64,000 bases of DNA from Candidatus Nitricoxidireducens bremensis. Its GTDB lineage: Bacteria > Pseudomonadota > Gammaproteobacteria > Burkholderiales > Rhodocyclaceae. Below are positions 17,367 through 28,186 of this stretch, in pieces. A program made the position numbers and the translations under genes. How positions within the stretch are numbered: position 1 is the stretch's first letter; every line of letters begins with the position of its first letter. The notes under the pieces were generated by a model that saw nothing but the letters and a program-made list of their open reading frames with translations, was not told where the DNA came from and made no database searches. Location: NCBI GenBank assembly GCA_030247725.1, contig JAOTRT010000009.1, positions 1-64,000 on the forward strand. Reading direction: 5' to 3'.

Positions 17367-19084
17367 AATTCTCCAACAGTCCCTTGTTGTCGGAACGCCT
17401 GCCCGCCTGGCGGCCCCGTCTCGTGCAGGGCCTGCTGCTCGCCGCCTTCGCCACCCTCGCCGGGCGCTCCCTCTATCTGCAGGGCATCCAGAACGACTTC
17501 CTGCAGAAGAAGGGCGAATCCCGTTACGAGCGCACCATCGAGATTTCCGCGACGCGGGGCCGCATCGTCGATCGTCATGGCGACGTGCTGGCCATCTCCA
17601 CGCCGGTCAAGTCCATCTGGGCGATCCCGGAGGACGCCAAGCTCAGCCCCCACCAGGCGCGGGAACTGGCCCAGGTGCTGGAAATGGATGTGCGGGAGCT
17701 GAACGCCAAGCTTTCATCTTCCCGGGACTTCGTTTTCGTCCGGCGCCAGGTGGCGCCCGACGTGGCCGAGCGGGTGGCGGCCCTCAAACTGCCGGGCATC
17801 CACGACCAGAAGGAATACCGCCGCTTCTATCCGACCGGCGACGTCATGGCCCATGTGCTGGGCTTCACCGGGGTGGAGGACGTGGGCCAGGAGGGCGTGG
17901 AACTGGCCCTCGAAGATTCCCTCGCCGGCAAGCCGGGTTCGCGCCGCGTCATCAAGGACCGCCGCGGCCAGATTGTCGAGGACGTGGAGTCCATCCGCTC
18001 GCCCCAGGAGGGCAAGGACGTGACCCTGGCCCTGGATTCCAAGATCCAGTATCTGGCCTATACCCACTTGAAACAGGCGATCCAGGAAAACAAGGCCAAG
18101 GCCGGCGGCATCGTCGTTCTCGACGCCAAGACAGGCGAGGTCCTGGCCCTGGTGAACTGGCCCACCTACAACCCCAACAATCGGGTGCGCCTGGCGGGCG
18201 CCCAACTGCGCAACCGGGCCTTCACCGACACCTTCGAGCCCGGCTCCACCCTGAAGCCCTTCACCGCCGCCCTGGCCCTGGAGAAGGGCAGCTACCGCTT
18301 CGACACGCAGGTCCAGACGGCGCCGGGCAAGCTCACCATCGGCACCGCCACCATTTCCGACGCCCATGCCCACGGCCTGCTCACCGTCGCCCAGGTCATC
18401 CAGAAGTCCTCCAACGTGGGCATCTCGAAGATCGCCCTGTCCTTTCCGGCGGACGAACTGTGGAAGATGTACAACGGCCTGGGCTTCGGCACGCCGCTGA
18501 AGCTGGGCTTCCCCGGCGAGGTGGGCGGACGCCTGCGGCCGGCCAAGAGCTGGCGGCCCATCGAGCAGGCCACCATGTCCTACGGCCACGGCATTTCCGT
18601 GACCCTGATCCAGCTCGCCCGCGCCTATCAGGTCTTCGCCCGCGACGGCGACCTGATTCCCCTGTCGCTGACGCGGGTGGACACGCCGCCCATGGTCGGC
18701 AAGCCGGCCTTCTCGGCCCAGACGGCGCGCGAAGTGCGCGCCATGCTGGAAATGGCGGTGTCGCCGGGCGGCACGGCGCCCAAGGCCCAGGTTCCCGGCT
18801 ATCGGGTCGCCGGCAAGACGGGCACCTCCCACAAGCTGGAAGGCGGCGCCTACGCCGACAAGTACGTGTCCTCCTTCGTCGGCTTCGCGCCGGTGTCCGA
18901 TCCGCGCCTCATCATCGCCGTGATGGTCGACGAGCCCGGCGGACCCCGGCACTTCGGCGGCGACGTGGCGGCCCCGGTCTTCTCCCAAGTCATGGGTGGC
19001 AGCCTGCGCACCCTCGGCGTTCCGCCGGATGCCCCCCTGCGGCCCCTGCAGGTGGCAGCGGCGCCGGCGCGGGAGGAAATGTGA
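17363..19084 (+). CDS. ftsI: Septal peptidoglycan transpeptidase FtsI (PBP3)
   Basis: 573 residues. One membrane segment near residues 20-40, a dimerisation/pedestal domain, then the penicillin-binding transpeptidase domain. Active-site motifs are in order: the Ser nucleophile in FEPGSTLKPF (about residue 295), SSNVGISKI (SxN) and AGKTGTSHK (KTG). It cross-links septal wall with FtsW. Coupled on both sides by 4-base overlaps (ftsL ATGA, murE GTGA). Confidence 0.97.
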   Translation: MKFSNSPLLSERLPAWRPRLVQGLLLAAFATLAGRSLYLQGIQNDFLQKKGESRYERTIEISATRGRIVDRHGDVLAISTPVKSIWAIPEDAKLSPHQARELAQVLEMDVRELNAKLSSSRDFVFVRRQVAPDVAERVAALKLPGIHDQKEYRRFYPTGDVMAHVLGFTGVEDVGQEGVELALEDSLAGKPGSRRVIKDRRGQIVEDVESIRSPQEGKDVTLALDSKIQYLAYTHLKQAIQENKAKAGGIVVLDAKTGEVLALVNWPTYNPNNRVRLAGAQLRNRAFTDTFEPGSTLKPFTAALALEKGSYRFDTQVQTAPGKLTIGTATISDAHAHGLLTVAQVIQKSSNVGISKIALSFPADELWKMYNGLGFGTPLKLGFPGEVGGRLRPAKSWRPIEQATMSYGHGISVTLIQLARAYQVFARDGDLIPLSLTRVDTPPMVGKPAFSAQTAREVRAMLEMAVSPGGTAPKAQVPGYRVAGKTGTSHKLEGGAYADKYVSSFVGFAPVSDPRLIIAVMVDEPGGPRHFGGDVAAPVFSQVMGGSLRTLGVPPDAPLRPLQVAAAPAREEM

Positions 19085-20526
19085 GCGCCGCCGTCAATAT
19101 CCTCGCCGAACTCCAGGCCCAGGGCGTCGCCGCCACGCGCCTGTGCGCCGATTCCCGCGCCGTCGAGCCCGGCGACGTCTTCGTCGCCCTCTGCGGCCAT
19201 ACCACCGACGGCCGGCGTTACATTCCCCAGGCCGTCGAACGCGGCGCCGCCGCCGTCATCTATGAAGCCGACCATGTGACCAAGCTGGCCGTGCCCGGCG
19301 TCGCCGTGCGCGACCTGGCGAGCCTGGCGGGCGAACTCGCCCATCTCGCCTACGGCCGCCCCTCCGAGCAGCTTTGGCTTTGCGGCATCACGGGCACCAA
19401 CGGCAAGACCTCGGTCTCCCAATGGATCGCCCAGGGCATGGACGCGCTGGGCTGCAAATGCGCCGTCGTCGGCACCCTCGGCAACGGCTTCCTCGGCGAG
19501 CTGGCGGAAAGCCCCAACACCACGCCGGATGCCATCAGCCTGCATCGCCTGCTGGCCGGCTTCCTGGAACGGGGCGCCCTCACCTGCGCCATGGAGGTCT
19601 CCTCCATCGGCCTCGACCAGGGGCGCGTCAATGGCGCCGCCTTCGACGTGGCCGTGTTCACCAACCTGACCCGGGACCATCTCGAATACCACGGCAGCAT
19701 GGAGGCCTACGGGCTGGCGAAGCGCAAGCTCTTCGCCATGCCGGGGCTGTCCGCCGCCGTCGTCAATCTCGACGATCCCTTCGGCGCCCAACTGGCCGGC
19801 GAGCTGCGCGGCCGGGTGCACACCATCGGCTACACGCTGGAAGGGCGCAAGGGGGCCGACCGGGTCCTGGCCGCCCGCGACCTGAAAATGACGGGGGCCG
19901 GCATCGAATTCCAACTGGACGGCATTCCCGTCGCTGCGCCGGTGGTGGGGCGCTTCAATGCCGCGAACCTGCTGGCCGTGATCGGCGCCCTGCTGGCCGG
20001 CGACGAGGCCCTGCCGGACATCGCCCGCGTGCTGCGCCATATCGCGCCGCCGCCGGGGCGCATGCAGGTGGTGCCCAACGTCGGCGGCCCCCTCGTCGTG
20101 GTGGACTACGCCCACACGCCCGACGCCCTCGACAAGGCCCTGGTCACCCTGCGGGAGACCGCGCATGGGCGGGGCGGCCGTCTCGTCTGCCTCTTCGGCT
20201 GCGGCGGCGAGCGGGACCCGGGCAAGCGTCCCCAGATGGGGGCCGTGGCCGAAGCCCTTGCCGACGCCGTCGTACTGACCAGCGACAACCCTCGCGGCGA
20301 AGACCCCGCCGCCATCATTGCCGCCATTCGCGCCGGCATGCAGCGGGACTGCATCATCGAGGAAGACCGGGCCGCCGCCATCCGCGCCGCCATCGCCGCG
20401 GCGGCGCCCGCCGACACCGTGCTGATCGCCGGCAAGGGGCACGAGCCCTATCAGGAGATTCGCGGCGTGCGCCATGCCTTTTCCGACCTGGCCCACGCCC
20501 GGGCCGCCCTGGAGACGAGATCATGA
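19081..20526 (+). CDS. murE: UDP-MurNAc-tripeptide ligase MurE
   Basis: 481 residues; adds the third residue, presumably meso-diaminopimelate, to UDP-MurNAc-dipeptide. Mur-ligase P-loop [14 protein letters not shown], central-domain TNLTRDHLEYHG, and the C-terminal SDNPRGEDP motif, which is the DNPR signature for diaminopimelate-adding enzymes. GTG 19081 overlaps the ftsI stop and has GGGAGGA before it. Confidence 0.97.
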   Translation: MSAAVNILAELQAQGVAATRLCADSRAVEPGDVFVALCGHTTDGRRYIPQAVERGAAAVIYEADHVTKLAVPGVAVRDLASLAGELAHLAYGRPSEQLWLCGITGTNGKTSVSQWIAQGMDALGCKCAVVGTLGNGFLGELAESPNTTPDAISLHRLLAGFLERGALTCAMEVSSIGLDQGRVNGAAFDVAVFTNLTRDHLEYHGSMEAYGLAKRKLFAMPGLSAAVVNLDDPFGAQLAGELRGRVHTIGYTLEGRKGADRVLAARDLKMTGAGIEFQLDGIPVAAPVVGRFNAANLLAVIGALLAGDEALPDIARVLRHIAPPPGRMQVVPNVGGPLVVVDYAHTPDALDKALVTLRETAHGRGGRLVCLFGCGGERDPGKRPQMGAVAEALADAVVLTSDNPRGEDPAAIIAAIRAGMQRDCIIEEDRAAAIRAAIAAAAPADTVLIAGKGHEPYQEIRGVRHAFSDLAHARAALETRS

Positions 20527-21902
20527 TGGACATGCGCAGCGCCGCGGCGGCCATCGGCGGAACGGCCGACGGCGCCAATCCCCCCTTCTGCGGCGTGTTC
20601 TCCGACACCCGCGCCCTGCGGCCGGGCGAGCTCTTCGTCGCCCTGCGCGGCGAGCGCTTCGACGGCCACGCCTTCGTGCACGACGCCCTCGCCCAGGGGG
20701 CGGCCGGCGCCCTGGTGGACCGGGCCTGGGCCGCGGGACAGGACGCGGTACTGCCGCTGGTGGTGGTGGACGACACCCGTCTTGCCCTGGGGCGCCTCGC
20801 CGCTGCCTGGCGCCGGCACTTCGAGATTCCCGTCATCGCCGTCACCGGCAGCAACGGCAAGACCACGGTGAAGGAAATGATCGCCGCCATCCTCGCCGCC
20901 GCGTTCGGCGTCGAGGACCGCCTCGCCACGGCGGGCAACCTCAACAACGACATCGGCCTGCCCATGACCCTGCTGCGCCTGCGCGACCACCATCGCGCGG
21001 CGGTGATCGAGCTGGGCATGAACCATCCCGGCGAGACCGCCGAACTGGCCGCCATCTGCGGCCCGACGGTGGCCTTGATCAACAACGCCCAGCGCGAGCA
21101 CCAGGAGTTCATGAAGTCCGTCGCCGCCGTGGCCGAGGAGCACGGCGCCGTGATCGCCGCCCTGGCGGCGGACGGCACCGCCGTCATCAACGCCGACGAC
21201 GAGTTCGCCGACTTTTGGCGCGCCATCGCCGCTGCGCGCGCCGTGCGCGATTTCGGCGTGGATCGGCCGGCCGCCGTGAATGCCCGCTACACCTTGGGCG
21301 CCGACGGCACCGACATGGAAGTCCATGCGCCGGAGGGTTCGGTGCGCATCCGCCTCGCCGCGGCGGGCATCCACAACGTGCGCAACGCCCTGGCGGCGAT
21401 TGCCGCCGCCACGGCTGCCGGTGCGGGCCTGGCTGCGGTACGAGACGGTCTGGAGGCCTTCCGGCCCGTCAAGGGGCGCCTGCAGCGTCGCGCCGGCCTG
21501 GCGGGCGCGACGATCATCGACGACAGCTACAACGCCAACCCCGACTCCGTGCGCGCCGCCATCGACGTCCTCGCCACCCTGCCGGGACGCCGCATCCTGG
21601 TGCTCGGCGACATGGGCGAGGTGGGCGACAAGGCGGGCCAGTTCCACGACGAGGTCGGCGGCTACGCCAAGAGCATGGGCCTGGAGCGCCTGCTGGCCCT
21701 CGGCGAGCACGCGGCGGCAGCGGCCCACAACTTCGACGGCGGCGGCGCCTACTTCGCCCGCGTCGAGGATTTGGTGGCGGCCCTGCGCCCCGAGCTGGGC
21801 GCCGACGTCACGGTGCTGGTGAAGGGATCGCGCTTCATGCGCATGGAGCGGGTGGCGGACGCCATCGCCGCAACGAATACGGAGAAAAGCGATGCTGCTT
21901 GA
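20523..21902 (+). CDS. murF: UDP-MurNAc-tripeptide-D-Ala-D-Ala ligase MurF
   Basis: 459 residues; attaches D-Ala-D-Ala to complete the UDP-MurNAc-pentapeptide. P-loop [34 protein letters not shown] and [15 protein letters not shown] are all present. Starts within the murE stop (ATGA) and overlaps mraY by 11 bases. Confidence 0.97.
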   Translation: MMDMRSAAAAIGGTADGANPPFCGVFSDTRALRPGELFVALRGERFDGHAFVHDALAQGAAGALVDRAWAAGQDAVLPLVVVDDTRLALGRLAAAWRRHFEIPVIAVTGSNGKTTVKEMIAAILAAAFGVEDRLATAGNLNNDIGLPMTLLRLRDHHRAAVIELGMNHPGETAELAAICGPTVALINNAQREHQEFMKSVAAVAEEHGAVIAALAADGTAVINADDEFADFWRAIAAARAVRDFGVDRPAAVNARYTLGADGTDMEVHAPEGSVRIRLAAAGIHNVRNALAAIAAATAAGAGLAAVRDGLEAFRPVKGRLQRRAGLAGATIIDDSYNANPDSVRAAIDVLATLPGRRILVLGDMGEVGDKAGQFHDEVGGYAKSMGLERLLALGEHAAAAAHNFDGGGAYFARVEDLVAALRPELGADVTVLVKGSRFMRMERVADAIAATNTEKSDAA

Positions 21903-23061
21903 ACTCGCCCAATGGCTGGCCCGGGACTTCCGCGGCTTCAACGTCTTCAACTACATCACGCTGCGGGCGGTGCTGGCCACCATGACGGCGCTGACCATCT
22001 CCTTCGTCTTCGGCCCGATGGTCATCCGCTGGCTGGCGGCGAAGAAGATCGGCCAGTCGGTGCGCACGGACGGCCCCCAGACCCACCTGGTGAAGGCCGG
22101 CACGCCGACCATGGGCGGCGCCCTCATCCTGCTGTCCCTCGGTGTCTCCACCCTGCTGTGGGCGGACCTCTCCAACCGCTTCGTCTGGATCATCCTCATC
22201 GTCACCTTCGGCTACGGCGCCGTCGGCTGGGTGGACGACTGGCGCAAGGTGGTCTACCGCAACCCGGACGGACTCTCGGCCCGGGCCAAGTTCTTCTGGC
22301 AGTCGGTGGTCGGCCTGGTGGCGGCGATCTACATCGCCTTCTCCATCTCCGCCCCCAACAACGAGAAGGTGGTGGAGCTCTTCATCAGTTGGGTCGGCTC
22401 CGGCTTCACCATGGAGCTGCCCACCAAGACCGACCTCATCGTGCCCTTCTTCAAGAGCGTGTCCTATCCCCTGGGCATCTTCGGCTTCATCATCCTGACC
22501 TACCTGGTCATCGTCGGCTCCAGCAACGCGGTCAACCTGACCGACGGCCTCGACGGGCTGGCCATCATGCCCACCGTGCTGGTGGGCGCGGCCCTGGGCA
22601 TCTTCGCCTACGTGGCCGGCAACGCCGTCTACTCGAAATACCTGCTGCTGCCCTACATACCGGGCGCCGGCGAGCTCACCGTCTTCTGCGGCGCCATGGC
22701 CGGAGCGGGTCTCGGCTTTCTCTGGTTCAACGCCTATCCGGCCGAAGTGTTCATGGGCGACGTGGGCGCCCTCGCCCTCGGCGCCGCCCTCGGCGCCGTG
22801 GCGGTGGTGGTGCGCCAGGAGATCGTGCTGTTCATCATGGGCGGCGTCTTCGTCGCCGAGACCCTGTCGGTGATGCTCCAGGTCAGCTGGTTCAAGTACA
22901 CGAAGAGGCGATACGGCGAGGGGCGGCGCATCCTGCGCATGGCGCCTCTGCACCACCATTTCGAGCAGACGGGCTGGAAGGAAACCCAGGTGGTGGTGCG
23001 CTTCTGGATCATCACCATCCTGCTGGTGCTGTTCGGCCTCTCCACCCTGAAGATCCGCTGA
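21892..23061 (+). CDS. mraY: Phospho-MurNAc-pentapeptide transferase MraY
   Basis: 389-residue integral membrane enzyme with about ten membrane segments; forms lipid I by moving phospho-MurNAc-pentapeptide to undecaprenyl phosphate. Signature [19 protein letters not shown], the [12 protein letters not shown]g-binding motif and APLHHHFE near the C terminus. Stop overlaps the murD ATG by one base. Confidence 0.98.
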   Translation: MLLELAQWLARDFRGFNVFNYITLRAVLATMTALTISFVFGPMVIRWLAAKKIGQSVRTDGPQTHLVKAGTPTMGGALILLSLGVSTLLWADLSNRFVWIILIVTFGYGAVGWVDDWRKVVYRNPDGLSARAKFFWQSVVGLVAAIYIAFSISAPNNEKVVELFISWVGSGFTMELPTKTDLIVPFFKSVSYPLGIFGFIILTYLVIVGSSNAVNLTDGLDGLAIMPTVLVGAALGIFAYVAGNAVYSKYLLLPYIPGAGELTVFCGAMAGAGLGFLWFNAYPAEVFMGDVGALALGAALGAVAVVVRQEIVLFIMGGVFVAETLSVMLQVSWFKYTKRRYGEGRRILRMAPLHHHFEQTGWKETQVVVRFWIITILLVLFGLSTLKIR

Positions 23062-24557
23062 TGGAACTCCGGAACAAGGGCGTGCTGGTTCTCGGCCTCG
23101 GCGAATCGGGGCTGGCGATGGCGAAGTGGTGCGCCCGCCGCGGCGCCCGCGTGCGCGTGGCCGATACCCGCAGCCAGCCGCCCTTCTTGGCGGAACTGGC
23201 GCGCAGCGTGCCGGAGGCGGCCTTTGCCTGCAGCCAATTCGACGAACGCTTCGACAAGCGCCTGCTCGCCGGCATCGACCTGGTGGCCCTGTCGCCCGGC
23301 CTCTCCGGCGGCCTGATGGCCGTCATCCACGCCCGCGCCGCCGGCCTGCCCGTGGTCGGCGAGATCGAGCTGTTCGCCTGGGGCCTGCAGGAGCTCGGCA
23401 TGCGCGACACCGGCGCCCGCTACGCCCGCGTCATCGCCATCACCGGCACCAACGGCAAGACCACCACCACGGCGCTGACCGGCCATCTGTGCCGCGCCGC
23501 CGGCCTCACCGCCGGCGTCGCCGGCAACATCTCGCCCGCCGCCCTGACGGCCCTGATGGACTGTCTCGACAGCAACCGCCTGCCCGATGCCTGGGTACTG
23601 GAACTCTCCAGCTTCCAGCTGGAGACCCTCGAATCCCTGGACGCCGACGCCGCCACGGTGCTCAACATCAGCGACGACCACCTGGACCGCTACATCGACC
23701 TGGACGAATACGCCTCGGCGAAGGCCCGCATCTTCGCCGGCGGCGGCGTGCAGGTGCTCAACCGCCAGGACCCGCGCGTCAAGCGCATGGCGCTGCCGGG
23801 ACGCCGCATCGTCAGTTTCGGCCTCGACCGGCCCGGCTGCGCGGACGACTTCGGCCTGCGGGAAAACCGCGGCGAACCCTGGATCGTGCGCGGCGACAGC
23901 TTCCTGCTGCCGGTGCGCGAGCTGCCCATCGCCGGCCTCCACAACGCCGCCAATGCCATGGCGGCCCTGGCCCTCTGTGCCGCCATCGACCTGGCGCCGG
24001 TCTCCCTGTTGCCGGGCCTGCGTGCCTTCAAGGGGCTGCCCCACCGGGTCGAGAAGATCGCCGAAATCGGCGGCGTCACCTGGTACGACGATTCCAAGGG
24101 CACCAACGTGGGCGCTACGGTAGCCGCCCTGGAGGGCCTTGGCGGCCAGTTGGCCGCCCTGGATAGTCGCCTCCCTCCCTCGGGGAGGGAGGATGGGAGG
24201 GAGGGCCCCGCCGATACGCCTTGCGACCGGAACGGTCGCAAGGTCGTGGTGATTCTCGGCGGGGACGGCAAGGGCCAGGACTTCTCGCCCCTCAAGGCGG
24301 CGGTGGCGAACACCCGCGCCGCCGTGCTGATCGGCCGCGACGGCCCGCGCATCGGCGAGGCCATCGCCGGTTGCGGCGCCCCCGTCCTGGTCGCCATCGA
24401 CATGGAGGATGCCGTGCGCATCGCCGCCCGCGAGGCACAGCCCGGCGACGCCGCCCTGCTGAGCCCGGCCTGCGCCAGCTTCGACATGTTCCGCAATTAC
24501 GAGCACCGCGCCGAAGTCTTCGCCGCGGCGGTGCGCAAGCTGGCGGACCGGCCATGA
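23061..24557 (+). CDS. murD: UDP-MurNAc-L-alanine:D-glutamate ligase MurD with in-frame repeat insert
   Basis: Adds D-Glu to UDP-MurNAc-Ala. N-terminal [17 protein letters not shown]-loop [34 protein letters not shown] and C-terminal [17 protein letters not shown] are intact. At 498 residues it is about 30-40 longer than usual. The excess is a block at about residues 367-393, just before [14 protein letters not shown], encoded by two DNA hairpins (24171-24191 and 24220-24242). The insert keeps the frame and lies between conserved segments, so the enzyme is probably active. Confidence 0.96.
   Translation: MELRNKGVLVLGLGESGLAMAKWCARRGARVRVADTRSQPPFLAELARSVPEAAFACSQFDERFDKRLLAGIDLVALSPGLSGGLMAVIHARAAGLPVVGEIELFAWGLQELGMRDTGARYARVIAITGTNGKTTTTALTGHLCRAAGLTAGVAGNISPAALTALMDCLDSNRLPDAWVLELSSFQLETLESLDADAATVLNISDDHLDRYIDLDEYASAKARIFAGGGVQVLNRQDPRVKRMALPGRRIVSFGLDRPGCADDFGLRENRGEPWIVRGDSFLLPVRELPIAGLHNAANAMAALALCAAIDLAPVSLLPGLRAFKGLPHRVEKIAEIGGVTWYDDSKGTNVGATVAALEGLGGQLAALDSRLPPSGREDGREGPADTPCDRNGRKVVVILGGDGKGQDFSPLKAAVANTRAAVLIGRDGPRIGEAIAGCGAPVLVAIDMEDAVRIAAREAQPGDAALLSPACASFDMFRNYEHRAEVFAAAVRKLADRP
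24171..24242 (+). repeat. Palindromic repeat insert inside murD
   Basis: First hairpin CTCCCTCCC (24171-24179) with GGGAGGGAG (24183-24191), loop of 3. Second hairpin CTTGCGACCG (24220-24229) with CGGTCGCAAG (24233-24242), loop GAA. Both stems are perfect. It encodes a low-complexity Gly/Arg/Pro peptide absent from normal MurD. Confidence 0.8.
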
Positions 24558-25735
24558 ACACCGCCGCGCTCACCTCCCGGCGGCGGGCCGCGCTCCAGCA
24601 GCGCGCCGTCGGGGAATTCGATCCCTGGCTGCTCTGGGCGGCCCTGGGCCTGCTGATGTTCGGCCTCGTCATGGTGTATTCGGCCTCCATCGCCATGGCG
24701 GAAGGCAGCAAGTTCACCGGCCACCAGTCCTCCTACTTCCTGGTGCGCCATGCCATCTTCGTCGCCATCGGCCTGGTGACGGGAGTGGTGGCCTTCCAGG
24801 TGCCCCTGCGCTTCTGGCAGCAGCTGGCGCCCTGGGCCTTCGTCGTCGGCGTGGTACTGCTGCTGGTGGTGCTGATCCCCCATGTGGGCCGCTCGGTGAA
24901 CGGCGCCCAGCGCTGGCTGCCCCTGGGCCCCATCAACCTGCAGCCCTCCGAGCTCATGAAGCTCTTCGCCGTCCTCTACGCCGCCGACTACACGGCGCGC
25001 AAGCTCGACGACATGGGCAGCTTCCGTCGCGGCTTCCTGCCCATGGCGGCGGTGATCATCTCGGTCGGCTTCCTGCTGCTGCGGGAGCCGGACTTCGGCG
25101 CCTTCGTCGTCATCGCCGCCATCGCCTTCGGCATCCTGTTCCTCGGCGGCATCAACGCCCGCATCTTCGCGCTGCTGGCCGTGGTGGCCGTGGTGGGCTT
25201 CGTGCTGCTGATCTGGCTGTCGCCCTACCGGCGCGAACGCATCCTCGGTTTCATGGACCCCTGGCAGGACGCCTTCGGCAAGGGCTACCAGCTTTCCCAC
25301 GCCCTCATCGCCTTCGGCCGCGGCGAATGGTTCGGCGTCGGCCTCGGCGCCAGCGTCGAGAAGCTCTTCTATCTGCCGGAAGCCCACACCGACTTTCTGC
25401 TGGCAGTGATCGCCGAGGAACTGGGCTTCGTCGGCGTCGCCGTGGTCGTCTTCATGTTCGCGCTGATCGTGCAGCGCGCCTTCGCCATCGGCCGCCAGGC
25501 GCTGATGGTGGACCGGGTCTTCCCGGGCCTCGTCGCCCAGGGCATCGGCATCTGGATCGGCGTCCAGTCCTTCATCAACATGGGGGTGAACATGGGCCTG
25601 CTGCCCACCAAGGGCCTGACCCTGCCGCTCATGAGCTTCGGCGGCTCGGGCATCGTCGCCAACTGCGTGGCGCTGGCGGTGCTCGCCCGCATTGATTACG
25701 AGAATCGCGCCCTGATGCGGGGGCAACAAGTATGA
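24554..25735 (+). CDS. ftsW: Peptidoglycan glycosyltransferase FtsW
   Basis: 393-residue SEDS-family polymerase of the septum, with ten predicted membrane segments. Seen: [40 protein letters not shown], and the C-terminal [19 protein letters not shown]. The first Met follows directly on the murD stop (ATGA). It works with FtsI encoded earlier in the cluster. Confidence 0.97.
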   Translation: MNTAALTSRRRAALQQRAVGEFDPWLLWAALGLLMFGLVMVYSASIAMAEGSKFTGHQSSYFLVRHAIFVAIGLVTGVVAFQVPLRFWQQLAPWAFVVGVVLLLVVLIPHVGRSVNGAQRWLPLGPINLQPSELMKLFAVLYAADYTARKLDDMGSFRRGFLPMAAVIISVGFLLLREPDFGAFVVIAAIAFGILFLGGINARIFALLAVVAVVGFVLLIWLSPYRRERILGFMDPWQDAFGKGYQLSHALIAFGRGEWFGVGLGASVEKLFYLPEAHTDFLLAVIAEELGFVGVAVVVFMFALIVQRAFAIGRQALMVDRVFPGLVAQGIGIWIGVQSFINMGVNMGLLPTKGLTLPLMSFGGSGIVANCVALAVLARIDYENRALMRGQQV

Positions 25736-26787
25736 AGACGCTCCTCGTCATGGCCGGCGGTACCGGCGGCCACATCATCCCCGGCCTGTCGGTGGCCGAG
25801 TTCCTGCGCAACCGCGGCTGGCGCATCGTCTGGATGGGTAATCCGGAGGGCATGGAAGCCAGGCTGGTGGCGGGCCGCGGTTACGAGACCGCCTGGGTGC
25901 GTTTCTCGGCCCTGCGCGGCAAGGGCCTGCTGCGCAAGCTGCTGCTGCCCTTCAATCTGCTGCGGGGTTTCTGGCAGGCGCACCGCGAGATCGCCCGCGT
26001 CAAACCCGACGTGGTCCTCGGCATGGGCGGCTTCATCAGTTTTCCCGGCGGCATGATGGCGGTCCTGCAGGGCGTGCCCCTGGTGATCCACGAGCAGAAC
26101 TCCGTTGCCGGCCTCGCCAACCGGGTGCTGGCGAAGGTGGCGGATCGTGTGCTGACGGGCTTCCCCGGCGTGATCATGGGGGCGGACTGGTCCGGCAATC
26201 CGGTACGGGCGGAGATCGCCGCGTTGCCCACGCCGGGGGCCCGCTACGGCGAGCGCAGCGGTCCGCTGCGCATCCTCGTGGTCGGCGGCAGCCTGGGTGC
26301 CCAGGCCCTTAACGACGCTTTGCCCAAGGCCCTGGCCCTGCTGCCGGAGGCCCTGCGGCCCGAGGTGGTGCACCAGTCGGGCGAGAAGCATCTGACCCTG
26401 CTCCTGGACGGCTATGCCGCGGCCGGCGTAAAGGCGAATTGCGTGGCCTTCATCGACGACATGGCGGGGGCCTACGGCTGGGCCGACCTGGTGATCTGCC
26501 GCGCCGGGGCGCTGACCGTGGCCGAGCTGGCGGCGGCCGGTGTGGCGAGCCTGCTGGTGCCTTTCCCCCATGCGGTGGACGACCACCAGACGGGCAACGC
26601 CCGCTTTCTGTCCAGCGCCGGCGCCGCGATCCTGCTGCCCCAACTGGACCTGACGCCGGAGCGCCTGGCGGCGATCCGCGACATGACCCGCGAACAATTG
26701 CTGCAGATGGCCGAGAAGGCCCGAGCGCTCGCCAAGCCCGATGCCACTGAAGTTGTCGCCAAAGCCTGCATGGATTTGGCCAAATGA
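25732..26787 (+). CDS. murG: UDP-GlcNAc transferase MurG (lipid II synthase)
   Basis: 351 residues; peripheral membrane GT-B enzyme that adds GlcNAc to lipid I. Donor and acceptor motifs: [13 protein letters not shown] near the start, [37 protein letters not shown] and the C-terminal [11 protein letters not shown] with [14 protein letters not shown]. Overlaps the ftsW stop by 4 bases (ATGA). Confidence 0.98.
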   Translation: MKTLLVMAGGTGGHIIPGLSVAEFLRNRGWRIVWMGNPEGMEARLVAGRGYETAWVRFSALRGKGLLRKLLLPFNLLRGFWQAHREIARVKPDVVLGMGGFISFPGGMMAVLQGVPLVIHEQNSVAGLANRVLAKVADRVLTGFPGVIMGADWSGNPVRAEIAALPTPGARYGERSGPLRILVVGGSLGAQALNDALPKALALLPEALRPEVVHQSGEKHLTLLLDGYAAAGVKANCVAFIDDMAGAYGWADLVICRAGALTVAELAAAGVASLLVPFPHAVDDHQTGNARFLSSAGAAILLPQLDLTPERLAAIRDMTREQLLQMAEKARALAKPDATEVVAKACMDLAK

Positions 26788-26797
26788 GGATTGCGCC

Positions 26798-28186
26798 ATG
26801 AAACATAAAGTTCGCCGTATCCATTTCGTCGGCATCGGCGGTTCCGGCATGAGCGGCATTGCCGAGGTGCTCGCTAACCAGGGCTTCGAGGTCAGCGGCT
26901 CCGATCTCGCGGCGAGCGCGACGACGCGGCGGCTGGCGGATCAGGGCATCCGCGTCAGCGTCGGCCATGAAGCCGGGCACGTGGCGGATGCCGATGCCGT
27001 GGTCGTATCCACGGCCGTCAAGGAGGACAACCCCGAGGTCATCGCCGCCCGCGCACGCCACGTGCCCATCGTGCCGCGCGCCCAGATGCTGGCGGAGCTG
27101 ATGCGCCTGAAGCAGGGTATCGCCATCGCCGGCACCCACGGCAAGACCACCACCACGAGCCTGGTGGCGAGCTGCCTCGCCGAGGGCGGCGTCGATCCCA
27201 CCTTCGTCATCGGCGGGCGCCTCAACTCGGCCGGCGCCAACGCCCGCCTGGGGCAGGGCGAGTTCCTCGTCGCCGAGGCCGACGAATCGGATGCCTCCTT
27301 CCTGTTCCTCTCGCCGGTGATCTCGGTGGTCACCAACATCGACGCCGACCACATGGAGACCTACGGCCACGACTTCGGCCGTCTCAAGCAGGCCTTCGTG
27401 GACTTCCTGCACCGGCTGCCCTTCTATGGCGTCGCGGTGCTTTGCCGCGACGATGCCAACGTACGCGAGATCCTGCCGCGGGTGGCGAAACAGGTGGTCA
27501 CCTACGGCCTCGATGCCGAGGCCAACATCCGCGCCGAGAACATCGTCGCCGATGGCGGCCGGATGCGCTTCACCTGTGTGCGCCGCAACGGTACGACCTC
27601 CCGCCTCGACATCACATTGAACTTGCCCGGCATGCACAATGTGCTCAACGCCCTGGCCGCCATCGCCGTCGCCACCGAGGTGGGCGTACCCGACGCAGCC
27701 ATCGTCAAGGCCCTGGCCGAGTTCAAGGGCGTGGGCCGCCGCTTCCAGCGCTGCGGGGAAATTCCCCTGCCGGCCGGCGGCAGCTTCACCCTGATCGACG
27801 ACTACGGCCACCATCCGGTGGAGATGGCGGCCACCCTGGCCGCGGCCCGTGGTGCCTTCCCCGGTCGTCGCGTCGTGCTGGCCTTCCAGCCCCACCGCTA
27901 CACGCGCACCCGGGATTGCTTCGAGGACTTCGTCAAGGTGCTTTCTGGGGTCGACGCCCTGTTGCTGGCCGAGGTCTATGCGGCGGGCGAGGCACCCATC
28001 GTCGCCGCCGACGGCCGCACCCTGGCGCGCGCCATCCGCGTCGCCGGCAAGGTGGAGCCGGTCTTCGTCGAGGACATCGCCGCCATGCCCGAGGCCATCC
28101 TGGCCGCGGCCCGCGACGGCGACGTGGTGATGACCATGGGCGCCGGCTCCATCGGCGGTGTGCCCGGGAAGCTGACCCATGGCTGA
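26798..28186 (+). CDS. murC: UDP-MurNAc:L-alanine ligase MurC
   Basis: 462 residues; starts peptide stem synthesis by joining L-Ala to UDP-MurNAc. [17 protein letters not shown] at the N terminus, P-loop [33 protein letters not shown] and [10 protein letters not shown]. Starts 10 bases after murG and overlaps murB by 8 bases. Confidence 0.98.
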   Translation: MKHKVRRIHFVGIGGSGMSGIAEVLANQGFEVSGSDLAASATTRRLADQGIRVSVGHEAGHVADADAVVVSTAVKEDNPEVIAARARHVPIVPRAQMLAELMRLKQGIAIAGTHGKTTTTSLVASCLAEGGVDPTFVIGGRLNSAGANARLGQGEFLVAEADESDASFLFLSPVISVVTNIDADHMETYGHDFGRLKQAFVDFLHRLPFYGVAVLCRDDANVREILPRVAKQVVTYGLDAEANIRAENIVADGGRMRFTCVRRNGTTSRLDITLNLPGMHNVLNALAAIAVATEVGVPDAAIVKALAEFKGVGRRFQRCGEIPLPAGGSFTLIDDYGHHPVEMAATLAAARGAFPGRRVVLAFQPHRYTRTRDCFEDFVKVLSGVDALLLAEVYAAGEAPIVAADGRTLARAIRVAGKVEPVFVEDIAAMPEAILAAARDGDVVMTMGAGSIGGVPGKLTHG

